From: Scleroderma bovista
Taxonomy: Eukaryota; Basidiomycota; Agaricomycetes; Boletales; Sclerodermataceae
NCBI GenBank assembly: GCA_037178675.1
Contig: JAYMGJ010000363.1
Coordinates: forward strand, 1 to 61,682
Length of the DNA stretch: 61,682 nucleotides
Direction: 5' to 3'
Shown: positions 1-10,532 of the stretch, one piece after another
Numbering within the stretch: the stretch's first letter is position 1
Layout: every line of letters starts with the position of its first letter
The notes under the pieces: model-generated
What the model was told of the DNA's origin: nothing
Database searches by the model: none
The model's input: only the letters and a program-made list of their open reading frames with translations
Made by a program: the position numbers and the translations under genes

Positions 1-256
1 GTCTGTTGTAGTTTCAGTTCGAATATCGAATAAGATACTTCTCATCTGTTCTCCCTTCGCACTCTCCGTCTCTGTCTCGTGCAAGCACTCGGTCGTAGAC
101 CGTTTACCCTCGGACTCTCCGTCAGACCCTCGGTCGGCCTTCCTATTACTCGGGAAGCGCGACTACGCTACGTAGCATCTCGGTCTTACCGCTAGACCAA
201 CCCCTGACCCCCTGACCCCTCGTAGAGATCAGATCGGTGAAGAACCGGTCTTGACA
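1..256 (+). repeat. Partial LTR of family A, cut by the window edge
   Basis: This stretch is the near-complement of 906-1163, so it is a piece of the same LTR family in opposite orientation. It ends at 245-256 with CCGGTCTTGACA, the 3' terminus of the family A LTR. With 906-1163 it forms a large inverted repeat around a 650-bp spacer. The rest of the LTR, or its element, lies left of the window. Confidence 0.8.
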
Positions 257-392
257 CAAAGCAAACAATGAGAAACAAATGAAAACACAAGCCACAAATC
301 ATGTGATAAACCATGAAAGGAAGGAGCTGAAGTAATCACTAAAAAGGGCATCCATAAGCACAACAAGAGTGCACAAACACTCAATACCAATA
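257..392 (-). repeat. Truncated LTR of family X (X1)
   Basis: The sequence matches the part of family X that ends in GTGCACAAACACTCAATAC, complete in the copies at 37104-37382 and 50297-50574. The other end is missing, replaced by the LTR A fragment that stops at 256. On the right it interrupts the gypsy B reading frame just after the SIPLI residues encoded near 400-420. Confidence 0.7.
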
Positions 393-905
393 GATTTTAT
401 CAAAGGGATAGAATGATTAAGGGCTGGGAGAGGAGGCAATGCAGTAGCACCAGCCTGTGAGCACAACGGCTGGGCCAGTTTGCACAGATACTCATGCACC
501 TGCTCCAGGCCCTCCTCATACACCTCCATGGCCTGTGACTCGAGCATGGATACCTAGGTGCCCCTCATCTCGAGGGGTTCCTTACTCTCAAGTATGACCC
601 TGGGTGAGTTCAGTCTCACCATTATGTGGTGCTGATATAGAAATGGTGTTCCCAGTATCATATCATAGTTCTGCAGGTTGATAATGTCAAAGTACCATGT
701 ATAGTCCATTTCTTGATACTGGAAATGGACTTTTACACTGAAATTTACCTTCAATTGTGATCCCTGTACAGCAAGCTGTATGGTGAGCAGTTTCTCTAGC
801 ATCACATGCTCCAGCCTCAACTGGTCGACCAGGGTCAAGGATACAAAGTCAGCTAATGAGCCAGTGTCTATCAGAGCCTGTGCTGGTTGTCCATTTATGT
901 GCACC
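393..905 (-). pseudogene. Gypsy element B: retropepsin part of gag-pol (separated 3' piece)
   Basis: The minus-strand frame from 904 down encodes an aspartic protease core with HINGQPAQALIDTGSLADF. The DTGS triad is the catalytic motif of Ty3/gypsy retropepsins, which cut the Gag-Pol polyprotein in virus-like particles. A later YDMILGTPFL stretch matches the second conserved strand of the family. A stop follows at 554, then the linker (PLCSQAG..LPPLPALNHSIPLI) that normally precedes reverse transcriptase. RT and integrase are missing because LTR X1 cuts in at 392. The upstream part of the same gene resumes at 10538: joining across element A gives an uninterrupted frame through VIVVHING, so A split this gene. 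Family assignment is confident; the copy cannot be functional. Confidence 0.8.
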
Positions 906-1530
906 TGTCAAGACCGGTTCTTCACCGATCTGATCTCTACGAGGGGTCTGGGGGTCAGGGGTTGGTCTAGCAGTAAGACTGAGATGCTACGTAGCGTAGT
1001 CGTGCTTCCCGAGCAATAGGAAGGCCAACTGAGGGTTATACGGAGAGTCCGAGGGTAAACAGTCAACAACCGAGTACTTGTACAAGGGCAGAGGCAGAGA
1101 GCACAAAGAGAGAACAGTTGAGAAGTATCTTATTCGATATTCGAACTGAAACTACAACAGACTGAGTATCTAAGTATTTATACTGAGTGGAATGGATGAG
1201 GCAATGTACGGGAAGTCGGGATTACTGACAAACGACGAGTGCAGTGGCACTGCGCGCTGAGTAAGCACAGTAAGTGCGATAACCAGATTACCGATGAGTA
1301 TTGTATTAGTAATGAGATGGGACGGGAATGTATGGTAACCAGAAACAAGAAAGGAAACATATTAGGTAATCATACAGAGAGACAGAACAGACAACACGCT
1401 CACCGATCAGTGGCGATACAGGACAGATAGAGAGAAACGGAAAACGGAATACATACAATAAATGGGCGGCGAACACGTGGACATGATCGGACAACAGGGT
1501 ACAAGGTGATTGGATGTCACAGTTGTGACA
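906..1530 (-). repeat. 3' LTR of element A
   Basis: The LTR reads TGTCAAGACC on the plus strand and ends GTTGTGACA. A TATA-like TATAAATAC on the minus strand lies near 1175-1185, in the complement of gtatttatactgag. It is very similar to the partner at 9909-10532. Confidence 0.92.
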
Positions 1531-1545
1531 GTATCCCCCTCTTAG
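1531..1545 (-). other. Polypurine tract of element A
   Basis: Directly inside the 3' LTR the minus strand reads CCTAAGAGGGGGATAC, the expected plus-strand DNA priming site. The same block follows the family C LTR at 32370-32385, so it is conserved between the two gypsy lineages. Confidence 0.8.
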
Positions 1546-1626
1546 GGCCGAACCCATGAGGCTGCAACGTGTATTCCACACCGATTGTGTGTGACCATTG
1601 TCTGGGTTTGAAAATCAGTTAGGGTG

Positions 1627-1633
1627 TATATAA
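1627..1633 (+). promoter_or_regulatory. TATA box for the antisense accessory gene of element A
   Basis: TATATAA lies 62 bp upstream of the ATG at 1695, inside the element but outside the LTR. The equivalent gene in element H has the same heptamer at 32478-32484, 54 bp before its ATG. Conserved placement suggests a dedicated promoter; no expression data are available. Confidence 0.6.
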
Positions 1634-1694
1634 GACTGGCCTTCGGTGATGGTAACCCAACAAATCCTTTCCTTCATAACATCTTTGATTAACC

Positions 1695-2761
1695 ATGTCC
1701 ACTGGCAACAACAACAACATCGATTGGACGCGTGCCGCTTTGCCCAAGTTGGAAGGGAAACCGACCAACTCGATACAAGTCCAGATCACCAAGTTTGATG
1801 AGCAGTCACATCGGTGATGGGAACGTTTGATGAAACAGGTGGCCGAGCAAGAGGCAAAGAGGTTGGCAGAAGAGGCTGCGAAGAAGAAGGCTGAGGAGGA
1901 GGCAAGGAGAGTTGCTGAGGAGAAACGGAAGGCCAAGGAGCAGGCAAAGAAGGTCGCTGAGGCGAAAGTGCGGGCCGATTTTGAGGCAAGGCGCAAGGCC
2001 GAGGCAGAGGTGAGGGTGAGGAAGAAAGCTGAGTCATTGGTGGCTGGCGAGGCAATGTGGGAGCATTTGGGTCTGGGGCCGAAGCCCAAGGTGCGTGGTC
2101 AATTAATATTTTATTGACCCTTGCTGATTTATTTGATTAACCTCATCAGGTCACTGCCTGTTCCAACACGGGCATAATGGGGTTCAAGCCCCCTTGTGAC
2201 TGTTGCAGGCGAAGCAGCCACAGTGCCGAGTGCGATCTGGCCGACGGTGTGTGCACACCAACATGCAGTCAGTGTCAATGCTCGAAGATCAAATGCACCT
2301 TCGAGATTTCGACAGCAGCGATGGAGAGGTCAGTGAGTGGAGAGAAAAGGAAGCAGAGCAAGAAAGCAGCGGAGGTGAACATGTCGCCGAGGGGAGGCGA
2401 AAAGAGAAAGAAAACAAGGAAGACCATTGCGAATGCTGCAAGCACTGAGGAGATAGAGGCTGCCATGGGTGGCTTCTCGGTGGCTGGGCCCTCGAGTCGC
2501 CCTGACCCAGTCGCACTGGTCTTGGACCGCTGACTCGGGGAAATCATAGCGGCCATCGACCGGAACACAAGAGAGCTGGCGAAGCTCGGTCGAAAGGTGG
2601 AAGGGGTCGCATGGGAGACGAAGAGGGTGGCCGACGCGAAGGATCCGAAGGGCAAGGGCAAGGCGATGCCCGAGGAGAGCGAAGAGCGGGAGGAGTCAGA
2701 CGAGACGGATGGGGAGAATGAAGAGTTGGGGGACAAAGACAGAGAAGGCGAGTCCAAGTAG
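1695..2761 (+). pseudogene. Antisense accessory gene of gypsy element A: coiled coil plus Cys-rich basic protein
   Basis: A plus-strand gene opposes gag-pol and ends 98 bp from the pol stop (2860), tail to tail. Exon 1 runs 1695-2090 and exon 2 2150-2761; the intron 2091-2149 has GT..AG ends and keeps frame. The predicted protein starts MSTGNNNNIDWTRAALPKL, followed by about 75 residues of Ala/Glu/Lys-rich coiled coil. After the intron comes a Cys cluster (PCDCC, then CTPTCSQCQCSKIKC) resembling a fungal zinc-binding module, then Lys/Arg patches like nuclear signals and an acidic tail. Two in-frame TGA codons (1815-1817, 2531-2533) sit in otherwise continuous coding sequence. The relative in element H shares the DWTRA motif and coiled coil. 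Role unknown; nucleic-acid binding is inference. Confidence 0.72.
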
Positions 2762-2859
2762 GTAGTCGGACAGGATTTGTAACTGTATTTAGTTTTCTTT
2801 TTTCTTTTTACTTTGTTTTGTACACTATCAATAGACTTTGGTTTGGTGACTTGAACGAC

Positions 2860-3489
2860 TTAGCATGAGAGGCTTTCTAAGGGGCCTGGCTTAGTTGGGT
2901 AGGCTTTATGATAGTCGGCCACAAGTTCTGATGCATGTCCGAGCTTGGTCGCGATTAACCAAGATGTTTCTTCATCAGTACCTTCATAACCAGCCCATCT
3001 AACTAGGTAGAGGAGTGGGCATTGGCGTCAACGTTGGTCGAACTTTGAATCAAGGATCTCGGTGATCTCGAATTCGGGTTCGCCGTTGACTTCAATGGGA
3101 GGTGGTGGAGGTTGTGACCAATTCCGTATTGTGTTCAGTGTTGCTGGTTCGAGCTGTGAGATGTGGAAGACGGGGTGGACAGCACGCATAGAGTTGGGGA
3201 GATGGATTGTGAATGATAGGGTGCCAACTTGGGCGATGATTGGGTAGGGACCGAGATTCTTTGATGGTCAGGTGGACCTAAAGTACTTGGCTTGGACGAA
3301 TACTTGATCACCGACTTTGAAATTGGGTGCGGGTGATCTTCTGGCGTCAGCAGGGCCTTGGTACCTTTTCTGGGCAGCAGCCATTTCTTCACGTAGGTAC
3401 TCATGCAATGACTCTAAGTCAACTGCGTATTCCCTTGCCCGAGCCGATGAGAGATCGCGCTCGGGGTGCACAGCGAGGTTTGGGTGGTA
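2860..3489 (-). pseudogene. Element A pol: integrase C-terminus and chromodomain
   Basis: This is the 3' end of pol, cut off from the catalytic core by insertion N. The minus frame begins with YHPNLAVHPERDLSSARARE, then the KVGDQVFVQAKYF motif of the integrase C-terminal domain, then HPVFHISQLEP. A chromodomain follows, with YLVRWAGYEGTDEETSW marking a chromovirus; in the family this domain directs integration to chromatin with particular histone marks. The frame ends at the TAA complementary to 2860-2862. Premature TGA codons at 3268-3270 and 3028-3030 fall where Arg is expected. The true coding end is inferred from frame continuity. Confidence 0.85.
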
Positions 3490-5459
3490 AGGTAGTGGAC
3501 ATGACAACTCAACCCTAATCACATGATGCGTCACAGTGTGACGCTGTGCTGTTAAGCACTTACAACTTGCGGGAACATGCAATACGATACAATACGAATG
3601 GTACAACTGAGGGTGTGGAAATATAGTTGGGCAAGCTTTAGACACGCAGGCAGTGGGGCGAGAAGACTCGGGCTTCAGATTGGAATCTCAATTTACTCTA
3701 CTCTGAAGTTCATAGTCTCGGGACAATCATATTTGTGGCTGCGCCCGCGATGGCATACGCGCACAATGGTATCCACCATCCACCATCCATGTTCAGCATT
3801 GACTTGCTGTTGGGTCCGAGTCAGCCTCTCAACACCTACACCCAGCGTTCGACAAGAATCTGAGCGATCCCCTTAAACCATCCAGCATGCTTGTGGCCCT
3901 TAGGAAAGTAAAGTGGCTGGGGGGACATTGTTTGACAGTCAGTCATCCAAATTTAGACTAATCATGTTAGCCGAAGTAATTTCGTATGTAGATGTTCAGG
4001 TTGCAAAATTAATTATAGTGACATCTTGGCAGTATAGGTCTACTATACCATATTGTCCTGTCCTTTGTTGGATAACCTACAAAACAGTGCAACAGATTTT
4101 CGAAATACCTTCCCTATGAATTGTTATTAATTTGAATGTGTGTTTGTGTCATATCCATACTTTTCCCAGTCGCAACTCTGGTCTAACCCTGGCCTGCCTG
4201 ACCACTCCTTAGGCATAGATGCAACTCCGGATCTAGTCTGGCCATCTCCAGCCCTATAGCTGCACTCCAGCTCAACTCCGGTCACTACGTCCATCTCCGC
4301 CTCAGGACTAACCCCTGTCTTCCTACAGACAGATCCGCAGTCTAACTCCTCCATGTCGGACCTGTACCTACCATTAGTCGCTACTCCGGTTTCAGTCCGG
4401 CCACTCCCTTTGTCTGGTCTGCGACCTAGCCCAACTCCGGCTGGTACATCCAACTCCGGCTCAGGTCTGCTCCTGTTCCGCTCCACTCCCTCTGATAGGT
4501 CAACCAATGGCCTTGGACATTTCCATGTCCAACTCCGGACCTTCCTCCGTCTACTCTGCCCTTCCTCCACCTGTGCACTCCCTTCACTCTTGCACTTCCT
4601 CTGGTCATGCACTTCCTCCGGTCCCACTTCCTCCGGTCCTGGACATCGCTCCGGACTTAACATTAGTTAAGTCCACCTCCAACCCTTACTTGTCCTCTTC
4701 CGACCTAGTTCCCTTTACCTACTTGTCCCTGCATCTGCTCCGTTGTCCCTGTAATCCTAGTTCCCCGTTTCTGCTTCCGCTCCGGTTTATTTTCTTGTCC
4801 CTGCTTTATTTTCTTGTACCTGGTTTATTTTCCTGTCTGCTTCTGCTCCATCCCTTGTCCCGACTAAGGTGTTTACTTGTCACCGTATGTACTCACCCTA
4901 GTTCTCATTACTATATAAACTACCGTACTCCGGCCTAGTAGATCCTTAGATCAAATCTCAACTAAGATACTCCCCACTCTGTACTACCCACCATGCTCTC
5001 CTAATCCCATCTTGTTCTCCTGAACTCCGGCCAACTCCGGCCTCCGTCCTATCTTGTCCCCTTGGTCCTATGTCCGATCCTAGCAAGTCTCCTACTTGCA
5101 CGAGGGCAAAAGCCACCTCTGTCCCAGACTCGACACTAGACCTCTCAGGACTTATCCCACCTCTGGGATGTCCTTCGCTCCGGACAAGCTGCGCTCAACT
5201 CCGGACCACTTTCCCGTGGTCCGGACTTACTCTGCAAAAACCCAGACTTACTCCCTGTGCTCCTCTAGTGCCCGGACTTCGTTCATTTGACCTGGACTTG
5301 ACTCTCCGCACTAACTAGCACCTACTAGTGTCTGGACTTACCTCCTCATTAGTTCCCTGCACCTCTGGACCTCCTAGTAAGATCATTGAGGAGAACCGGT
5401 CTTGACAGTTTGTCATGCTGTATCACATGATTATGGTTGAGTTGTCATGTCCACTACCT
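3490..5459. mobile_element. N: non-autonomous Tc1/mariner-like element, with TA TSD
   Basis: Terminal inverted repeats of about 38 bp (starting AGGTAGTGGACATGACAACT) match at 37 of 38 positions and are flanked by TA on both sides (3488-3489, 5460-5461). Removing the block rejoins the integrase frame of A through FANKGYHPN. Without the nested LTR D1 the element is about 704 bp and has no credible transposase. The TA duplication suggests the Tc1/mariner superfamily; that is inference. A perfect palindrome, GCGTCACAGTGTGACGC, lies near 3530-3546. Confidence 0.85.
4147..5407 (+). repeat. Solo LTR of family D (D1), TSD GTTTG
   Basis: A 1261-bp TG...CA unit flanked by GTTTG (4142-4146 and 5408-5412) is inserted in element N. 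It contains about 19 CCGG sites, mostly in CTCCGG. A TATA-like CTATATAAAC lies near 4911-4920, preceded by GTTTACTTGTCACCGTATGT at 4871. Open frames in it arise from the repetitive CTCCGG content and are not convincing genes. Confidence 0.9.
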
Positions 5460-5461
5460 TA

Positions 5462-8400
5462 TCCTTTGTTCGCAAAGAATGGTGATACGCCAGTCGTAGC
5501 GCTAGGGGCATTGTTGTAGGCGAACTTGGCGAGAGGTAGTAAGTCCGACCAATTGTCCTGCTGGTCATTGCAGTCCATCCTGAGGTATTGCTTGAGGGTT
5601 TGGTTAGCTCGCTTGGTCTGTCCGTCACCTTCTGGGTGATAGCCTGAAGTGAAATGTAATTTCATATCTAAGGCCTTCCCAAGTGATCAGAAGAAGTGCG
5701 AGACGAACTCTGAGCCTCGGTCAGACGTTACATGCGCGGGGACACCGTGCTTAGTGAAGACATGTAGTAGGAAGAGCTGTGCAAGCTCAGGGGAGGTTAT
5801 TGTATCGTGAGTTGGGATGAATATGGCTTGCTTTGATAGTCAGTCTATGACTACCAGTATGGCTGTGAAGCTGGATGAGGATGGGAGTTGCTCAATGAAA
5901 TCCATCGAGATGGAATTCCAAGGTCAGTCGGGGACCGGTAATTGCTTGAGCATCCCATAGGGTTGGTGACATGGCATCTTAGCTCAGGTGCAGGCCGTGC
6001 AGGACTTGACATAGTCCTTTACATAGGTATGAATGCCTGGCCATGTGTATTCGCGACGAATAAGCTCTAGAGTGTGATTTTGACTGAAGTGTCCAGATAG
6101 GGGATGGTCATGCTTGTATTTGAGGACACAAAGACATAGGTCATCGGCCTCAGGAACATACATGCGGCCATCGAGACGTAGTAGGTAACCAGTCTCATTG
6201 GTTGACCATCGGGGATTTGATGTGTCCAAGAGGCGGGCTTTAGTGATGGGATTGGTCAGGAGATTGGCTAGGATATCAGCGTGGAGACGCTCGACGTCCA
6301 TGAGTGCACTTGTTCTGAGTACTGGAGTGTGTAGGTATGTCACGTGAAGGGAATTGGTGAGCTGTTCAGCCGTGAATACCGGTTGGAGGTTCTGTGGATT
6401 GACTCGGGTGAAGCCCCTATCCCCCTCTTTGGGGTAGACATCCCAGCATCTAGTCAAGGTGTTGGGCTTTGCACCAAGTTTACCAGGTCAGAAACAAATG
6501 ATCAGGTTAAAGGAGGAGAGGTATTCCGACCATCGGGCTTGCTGACGGGTGAGAACCTTAGAGGTGGAGAAATACTCCAAGTGTTTGTGGTTGGTCACAA
6601 CGTCGATTGGGAAGGCAGGGCCCTCCAGATAATGACGCCAGGCCTTGAAGGCTTCGAAAATAGCAAGAAGCTCCTTGTCGTGTGTATCGTAGTTTAGCTT
6701 GGGCACAGTCAGAGTGCGAGAGTAAAATGCAATCGGTCGTATCTCGTCATCCAAACCTGTGATGGATAGGATACTGGCGATCACATAGTCCAAAGCATCA
6801 GTCTCGACTGTTAGTTGGGCGCCTGGCTGGAAATGGGTGAGGATGGGAGCTGTGGTGAAGGCCTTCTTGAGTTGGTTGAATTACCATTGGCAGACGTCAG
6901 AGAAATCCCAGGGGGGCATCTTTCCGTGTCAACCGAGTTAATGGAACCACTATTTCAGAGTAATTGAAGATAAATTGATGGTAAAAGTTCGCAAAGCCCA
7001 GGAAGGACTGAATGTCCTTCACCTTGCAAGGTTCGGGCCAATCACAGATTATCTTGACTTTGTCCTGCAACATCGTCAAACCGTCGGGGGAGAGGAAGTA
7101 CCTGAGGTACTCCACCAAGTCCAAATGGAACTCACACTTTTCGGGTTTGGCGTAAAGCTTGTGCTGGTGGAGTTGCTGAAGCACTTCCAGAACGTGCTTG
7201 GTATGGTCCTCCATGTTGTCCGAGTAGACTAGGATGTCGTCGAGGTAGACTATGACGCAGACATCGAGCATGTCCGTGAAGACCAAGTTGACAAACCGCT
7301 GAAAGGCTGCAGGGGCATTGGTGAGACTGAAGGGCATCACCTGCCACTCATATGAGCCATAGCGAGTCCTGAAGGCAGTTTTCCACTCATCACCTTCGGC
7401 AATGCGAACCAGGTGGTAGGCATGTCGAAGATCAATTTTAGTGTAGACCTTTGCCCGACTCGAAGAGTCAAGTAGGTTGGAGATGAGGGGTAAGGGATAC
7501 CGATCCTTCTTTGATATCTTATTGAGTCCTTGGTAGTTGACACAAAGTTGGAGAGAGCCATCCTTCTTCTTGACAAAGAGGACAGGGGCTGCATGGGAGG
7601 ATGAGGTCGGACGGATGAAACCAAAGTGTAGGTTTTCATTGATGAATGCCCAAAGGGTTTTGAGCTCAACGGGGGAGAGAGAGTAGAGTCTACCAGGTGG
7701 TAATGGTGCTCCTTCTTCTAGTTCTATCTTGAGGTTGTATTCCCGATAGGCACGAGTACCAATGCTTTCGCCTTGCTAAAGACGTTGGCAAAGTTGTGGT
7801 ATGCCTCGGGGACAGAGGAGAGGTCAGGAGTAGCATTGACCGACACAGCGCGAAGGCTGCCGTCAGGCTTCAGCTGAATAGAGAACTGTTGAGAGCCATC
7901 AAGCTGGCAAGCCTTCAGAAAGGCTGCAGCATTGATGAGAGTGATAGGAGGTGCCCGAAGACCGGGAGCCTGAGGCAAGTCGGTCAGGGAAGGAGACGAG
8001 GCTGACGTAGCATCGAGTCTCAGCGCGCTCGGTGAGGGCGCTACAGGGTCGGGGAGTGAGCTTGGGGTTGGCACTTGCTGCATGGATGTTCTGAACTTGA
8101 TACTGTTCAGTACCCAGTCAATCGACAGATTGTATTGGGTGAGCCAGTTATGTCCGAGAACGATCTTACAGTCAGAGTCCAATGGGGTGACATAAAATGT
8201 CATCAGAGTGATGTTGCCAGAGGGAAATCGGATGGGTAGATCGGTTGCTTCGGTGATTATGTTGGTGGTGGTACTGTCGAATAGATGGAGAACGATTGGG
8301 GATACCAGGTAGCATGAAAGAGTGTTCATATTGGCAAATGACGGATCTACAAAACAGTGGGTAGAACCCGAATCTACTAACACAGGAAAGGAAGGCATAG

Positions 8401-8476
8401 TATGGTCAACAATTGTTACTGAGGGTGGGAGAGAATTCGGATTGGAAAGAGTGGCTGCATTGAGTCGGGCCTCCAT
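5462..8476 (-). pseudogene. Element A pol: protease, reverse transcriptase, RNase H, integrase core
   Basis: Reading the minus strand from 8476: a retropepsin with VLVDSGSTHCFVD and VLGHNWLTQYN; a frameshift near 7745; RT motifs LFVKKKDGS, KISKKDRYPLPLIS, TKIDLRHAYHLV, MPFSLTNAPAAFQRF and the catalytic VIVYLDDILVYSD; RNase H with HDKELLAIFEAFKAWRHYLEG; an integrase zinc-binding region with SCTACT; and a DDE core with SDRGSEFVSHFF and FHTSGYHPEGDGQT-like residues. Premature TGA codons occur at 6488, 5984, 5924, 5840 and 5687, each where Arg is expected, plus a TAA near 6881. In a live copy the polyprotein would copy RNA and integrate the cDNA; this one cannot. Confidence 0.92.
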
Positions 8477-8529
8477 AGGTGCACAGTCGGGGACAACACA
8501 ACTCCCACTCTGTGCGGAGTCTTGGGAGT

Positions 8530-9880
8530 TGCTATCTATTTTTTTGCCTCAGTGGAGGCTGTTGGTTTGGCTTCCGACGTGGTGTTCATAGTAGTGGTGG
8601 TAGCTGCCCTAGCCTTGGCTGCTTGAGAGCCTGACTTGGGGCCTTATGGCCAGTTGCACCGCAGAACATGCACAGATTCATGTCGAACCTGCGCTTGCGT
8701 TCCTCAGAGGTCAGCTTGCCGTCCTTGCCAAGCTTGTCCGAAAGCTCAGCAGTCTTGCCCGACTTGTTAGATTTCTGAGTCAGGGTTGATGACAAAGAAG
8801 ACTGGGCAGCATTGCCCAAGGATTTACCCTTATTGGATTTACCCAACTTGGTGTTGGGGGTGTTGGTACTAGTGTTGGTAGAGGTCTTGTTCTGCCAAGT
8901 GACCTCCTCCTTGCGTTCCCAATATCAGGCATTGATCTCCTGGGTGAGGACGCAGAGACCGTTCAGAGTGCGTGGCTTACCAACACGGCTTATCTCGTCC
9001 TTGATTCGGTCGGGGAGTCCTGTATAGAAGTGATGATGCAAGGTGCCATCACTGTAGCCCTGAACCTGGGATGTGATACGGTTGAAGTCAGCCATGTATC
9101 AATTGGCACAATGGTTTTCCTTCATGTGGAGGTGGTCAAGGTGATGCTCGGCATCAGCAACAGGGTCATGGGGACCGAAGGTTGTTTGGAGTTCGATAAC
9201 AAACTCTTCCCAGTCAGTCATCCAGATCGGACGGTTGTGGGGGTCTCCAGCACCAAGTAGGTCTGGCTCGAACCATTTGAGAGCCATTCCCTTCAGATAG
9301 GACTGCGTGAAAGTGACCTTGGTTTGGTCAGTGCGAAATGCCTTCGGTCAGTCCTGGAAGTTGAGCTCGCACTGGACTAGGAATGTGCACAACTTCTTTG
9401 GATTGGTCCCATCGAAGGTGTCGGGCTTGCGTACCTTGGTGCAAGACGAAGAATCAGATGAGCACGAAGATTGCGTGAGTCTGTTGATAGCGATGGAGAG
9501 GTTATTGAAAATGACTAGACCGGCCTCTTCTTGGTCGGGGATGCCCTCAATGAAGTCTTCACCACCATCATCAGGGTTTGGGTCATCGGTGTCGTCAGGA
9601 CCATCACCGCCGGGACCACTGTCACCGGGGCCATTGTCATTGGGATGGTCATCACCTAGGTCATCCCCAAGATCTTTGACAAAAGCCCCAGGTGGGCGAC
9701 ACTGAGTGGGGGAGGAGGCTCTCCGAGTGGAGAAGCCTTGGAATTGGGAGACAGAGTCAGGTGAGCGCCTGAGGTTAGTCAGAGCGCTCAAGGCAGCAGC
9801 CCAACAAGTGTCGGATGCTGAGGGTTCTGGGTTGTTTGTGCGAGCAAGTTTGGATTGTCCTGGACATAGATGATTGTGAA
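8530..9880 (-). pseudogene. Element A gag: capsid and zinc-knuckle nucleocapsid
   Basis: The frame from 9914 gives a Pro/Asp/Gly-rich N-terminal segment, then the capsid with KVRKPDTFDGTNPKKLCTFL, then FTQSYLKGMALKWFEPDLL and FGPHDPVADAEHHLDHL. The zinc knuckle is CMFCGATGHKA near 8640-8680. Stops at 9348, 9099 and 8925 are all TGA in continuous coding sequence. A frame change just after the knuckle leads toward the protease. Gag forms the cytoplasmic particle that packages element RNA. A related capsid with the same motifs lies at 43605-44880 (element G). Confidence 0.88.
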
Positions 9881-9908
9881 CTCGTACAAGACTAGAGTTC
9901 GAATATAC

Positions 9909-10532
9909 TGTCAAGACCGGTTCTTCACCGATCTGATCTCTATGAGGGGTCTGGGGGTCAGGGGTTGGTCTAGTGGTAAGACCGAGATGCTACATAGTGA
10001 AGTCGCACTTCCCGAGCAATAGGAAGGCCAACCGAGGGTTATACGGAGAGTCCGAGGGTAAACAGTCAACAACCAAGTACTTGTATGAGGGCAGAGGCAG
10101 AGAGCACAAAGAGAGAACAGTTGAGAAGTATCTTATTCGATATTCGAGCTGAAACTACAACAGACTGAGTATCTAAGTATTTATACTGAGTGAAATGGAT
10201 GAGGCGATGTATGGGAAGTCGGGATTACTGACGAACAACGAGCGCAGTAGCACTGCGTGCTGAGTAAGCACAGTAAGTGCGATAACCAGATTACCGATGA
10301 GTATCATATTAGTAATGAGATGGGACGGGAATGTATGGTAACCAGAAACAAGAAAGGAAACATATTAGATAATTGTACAGAGAGACAGAACGGACAACAC
10401 GCTCACTGATTGGTGGTGATACAGGACAGATAGAGAGAAACAGAAAGGGAGTACATACAATAAACGGGTGGCAAACGTGTGGACGCAATTGGACAACAGG
10501 GTACAGGGTGATTGGATGTCACGGTCGTGACA
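9909..10532 (-). repeat. 5' LTR of element A
   Basis: A 624-bp partner of 906-1530 with identical termini and high similarity. Inside it the minus strand continues GTATATTCGAACTC; element G has GTATTTCAAACTC at the same place. I could not match the priming tRNA from this. Confidence 0.92.

Larger units (their letters stand above)
906..10532 (-). mobile_element. Full-length Ty3/gypsy chromovirus A, with TSD GCACC
   Basis: Two LTRs of about 625 bp (906-1530 and 9909-10532) flank the element. The pentamer GCACC is repeated immediately outside both ends (901-905 and 10533-10537). Minus-strand order is LTR, gag with zinc knuckle, protease, RT (YLDD), RNase H, integrase, chromodomain, polypurine tract, LTR. 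An accessory gene lies on the plus strand between pol and the 3' LTR. The integrase is split by DNA element N, which contains solo LTR D1. At least 12 in-frame TGA codons and a frameshift near 7745 make this copy non-autonomous. It is the only element in the window with both LTRs. Confidence 0.93.

Noticed and set aside
2275..2757. Minus-strand open frame rich in Ser and Phe
   Set aside because: It is the complement of the accessory gene of element A, which has splice signals, a TATA box and a relative in element H. The frame is a shadow.
4127..5318. Several long frames on both strands inside LTR D1, also in D2 and D3
   Set aside because: They result from repeated CTCCGG/CCGGAG motifs, are open on both strands, lack domain motifs and shift between LTR copies.
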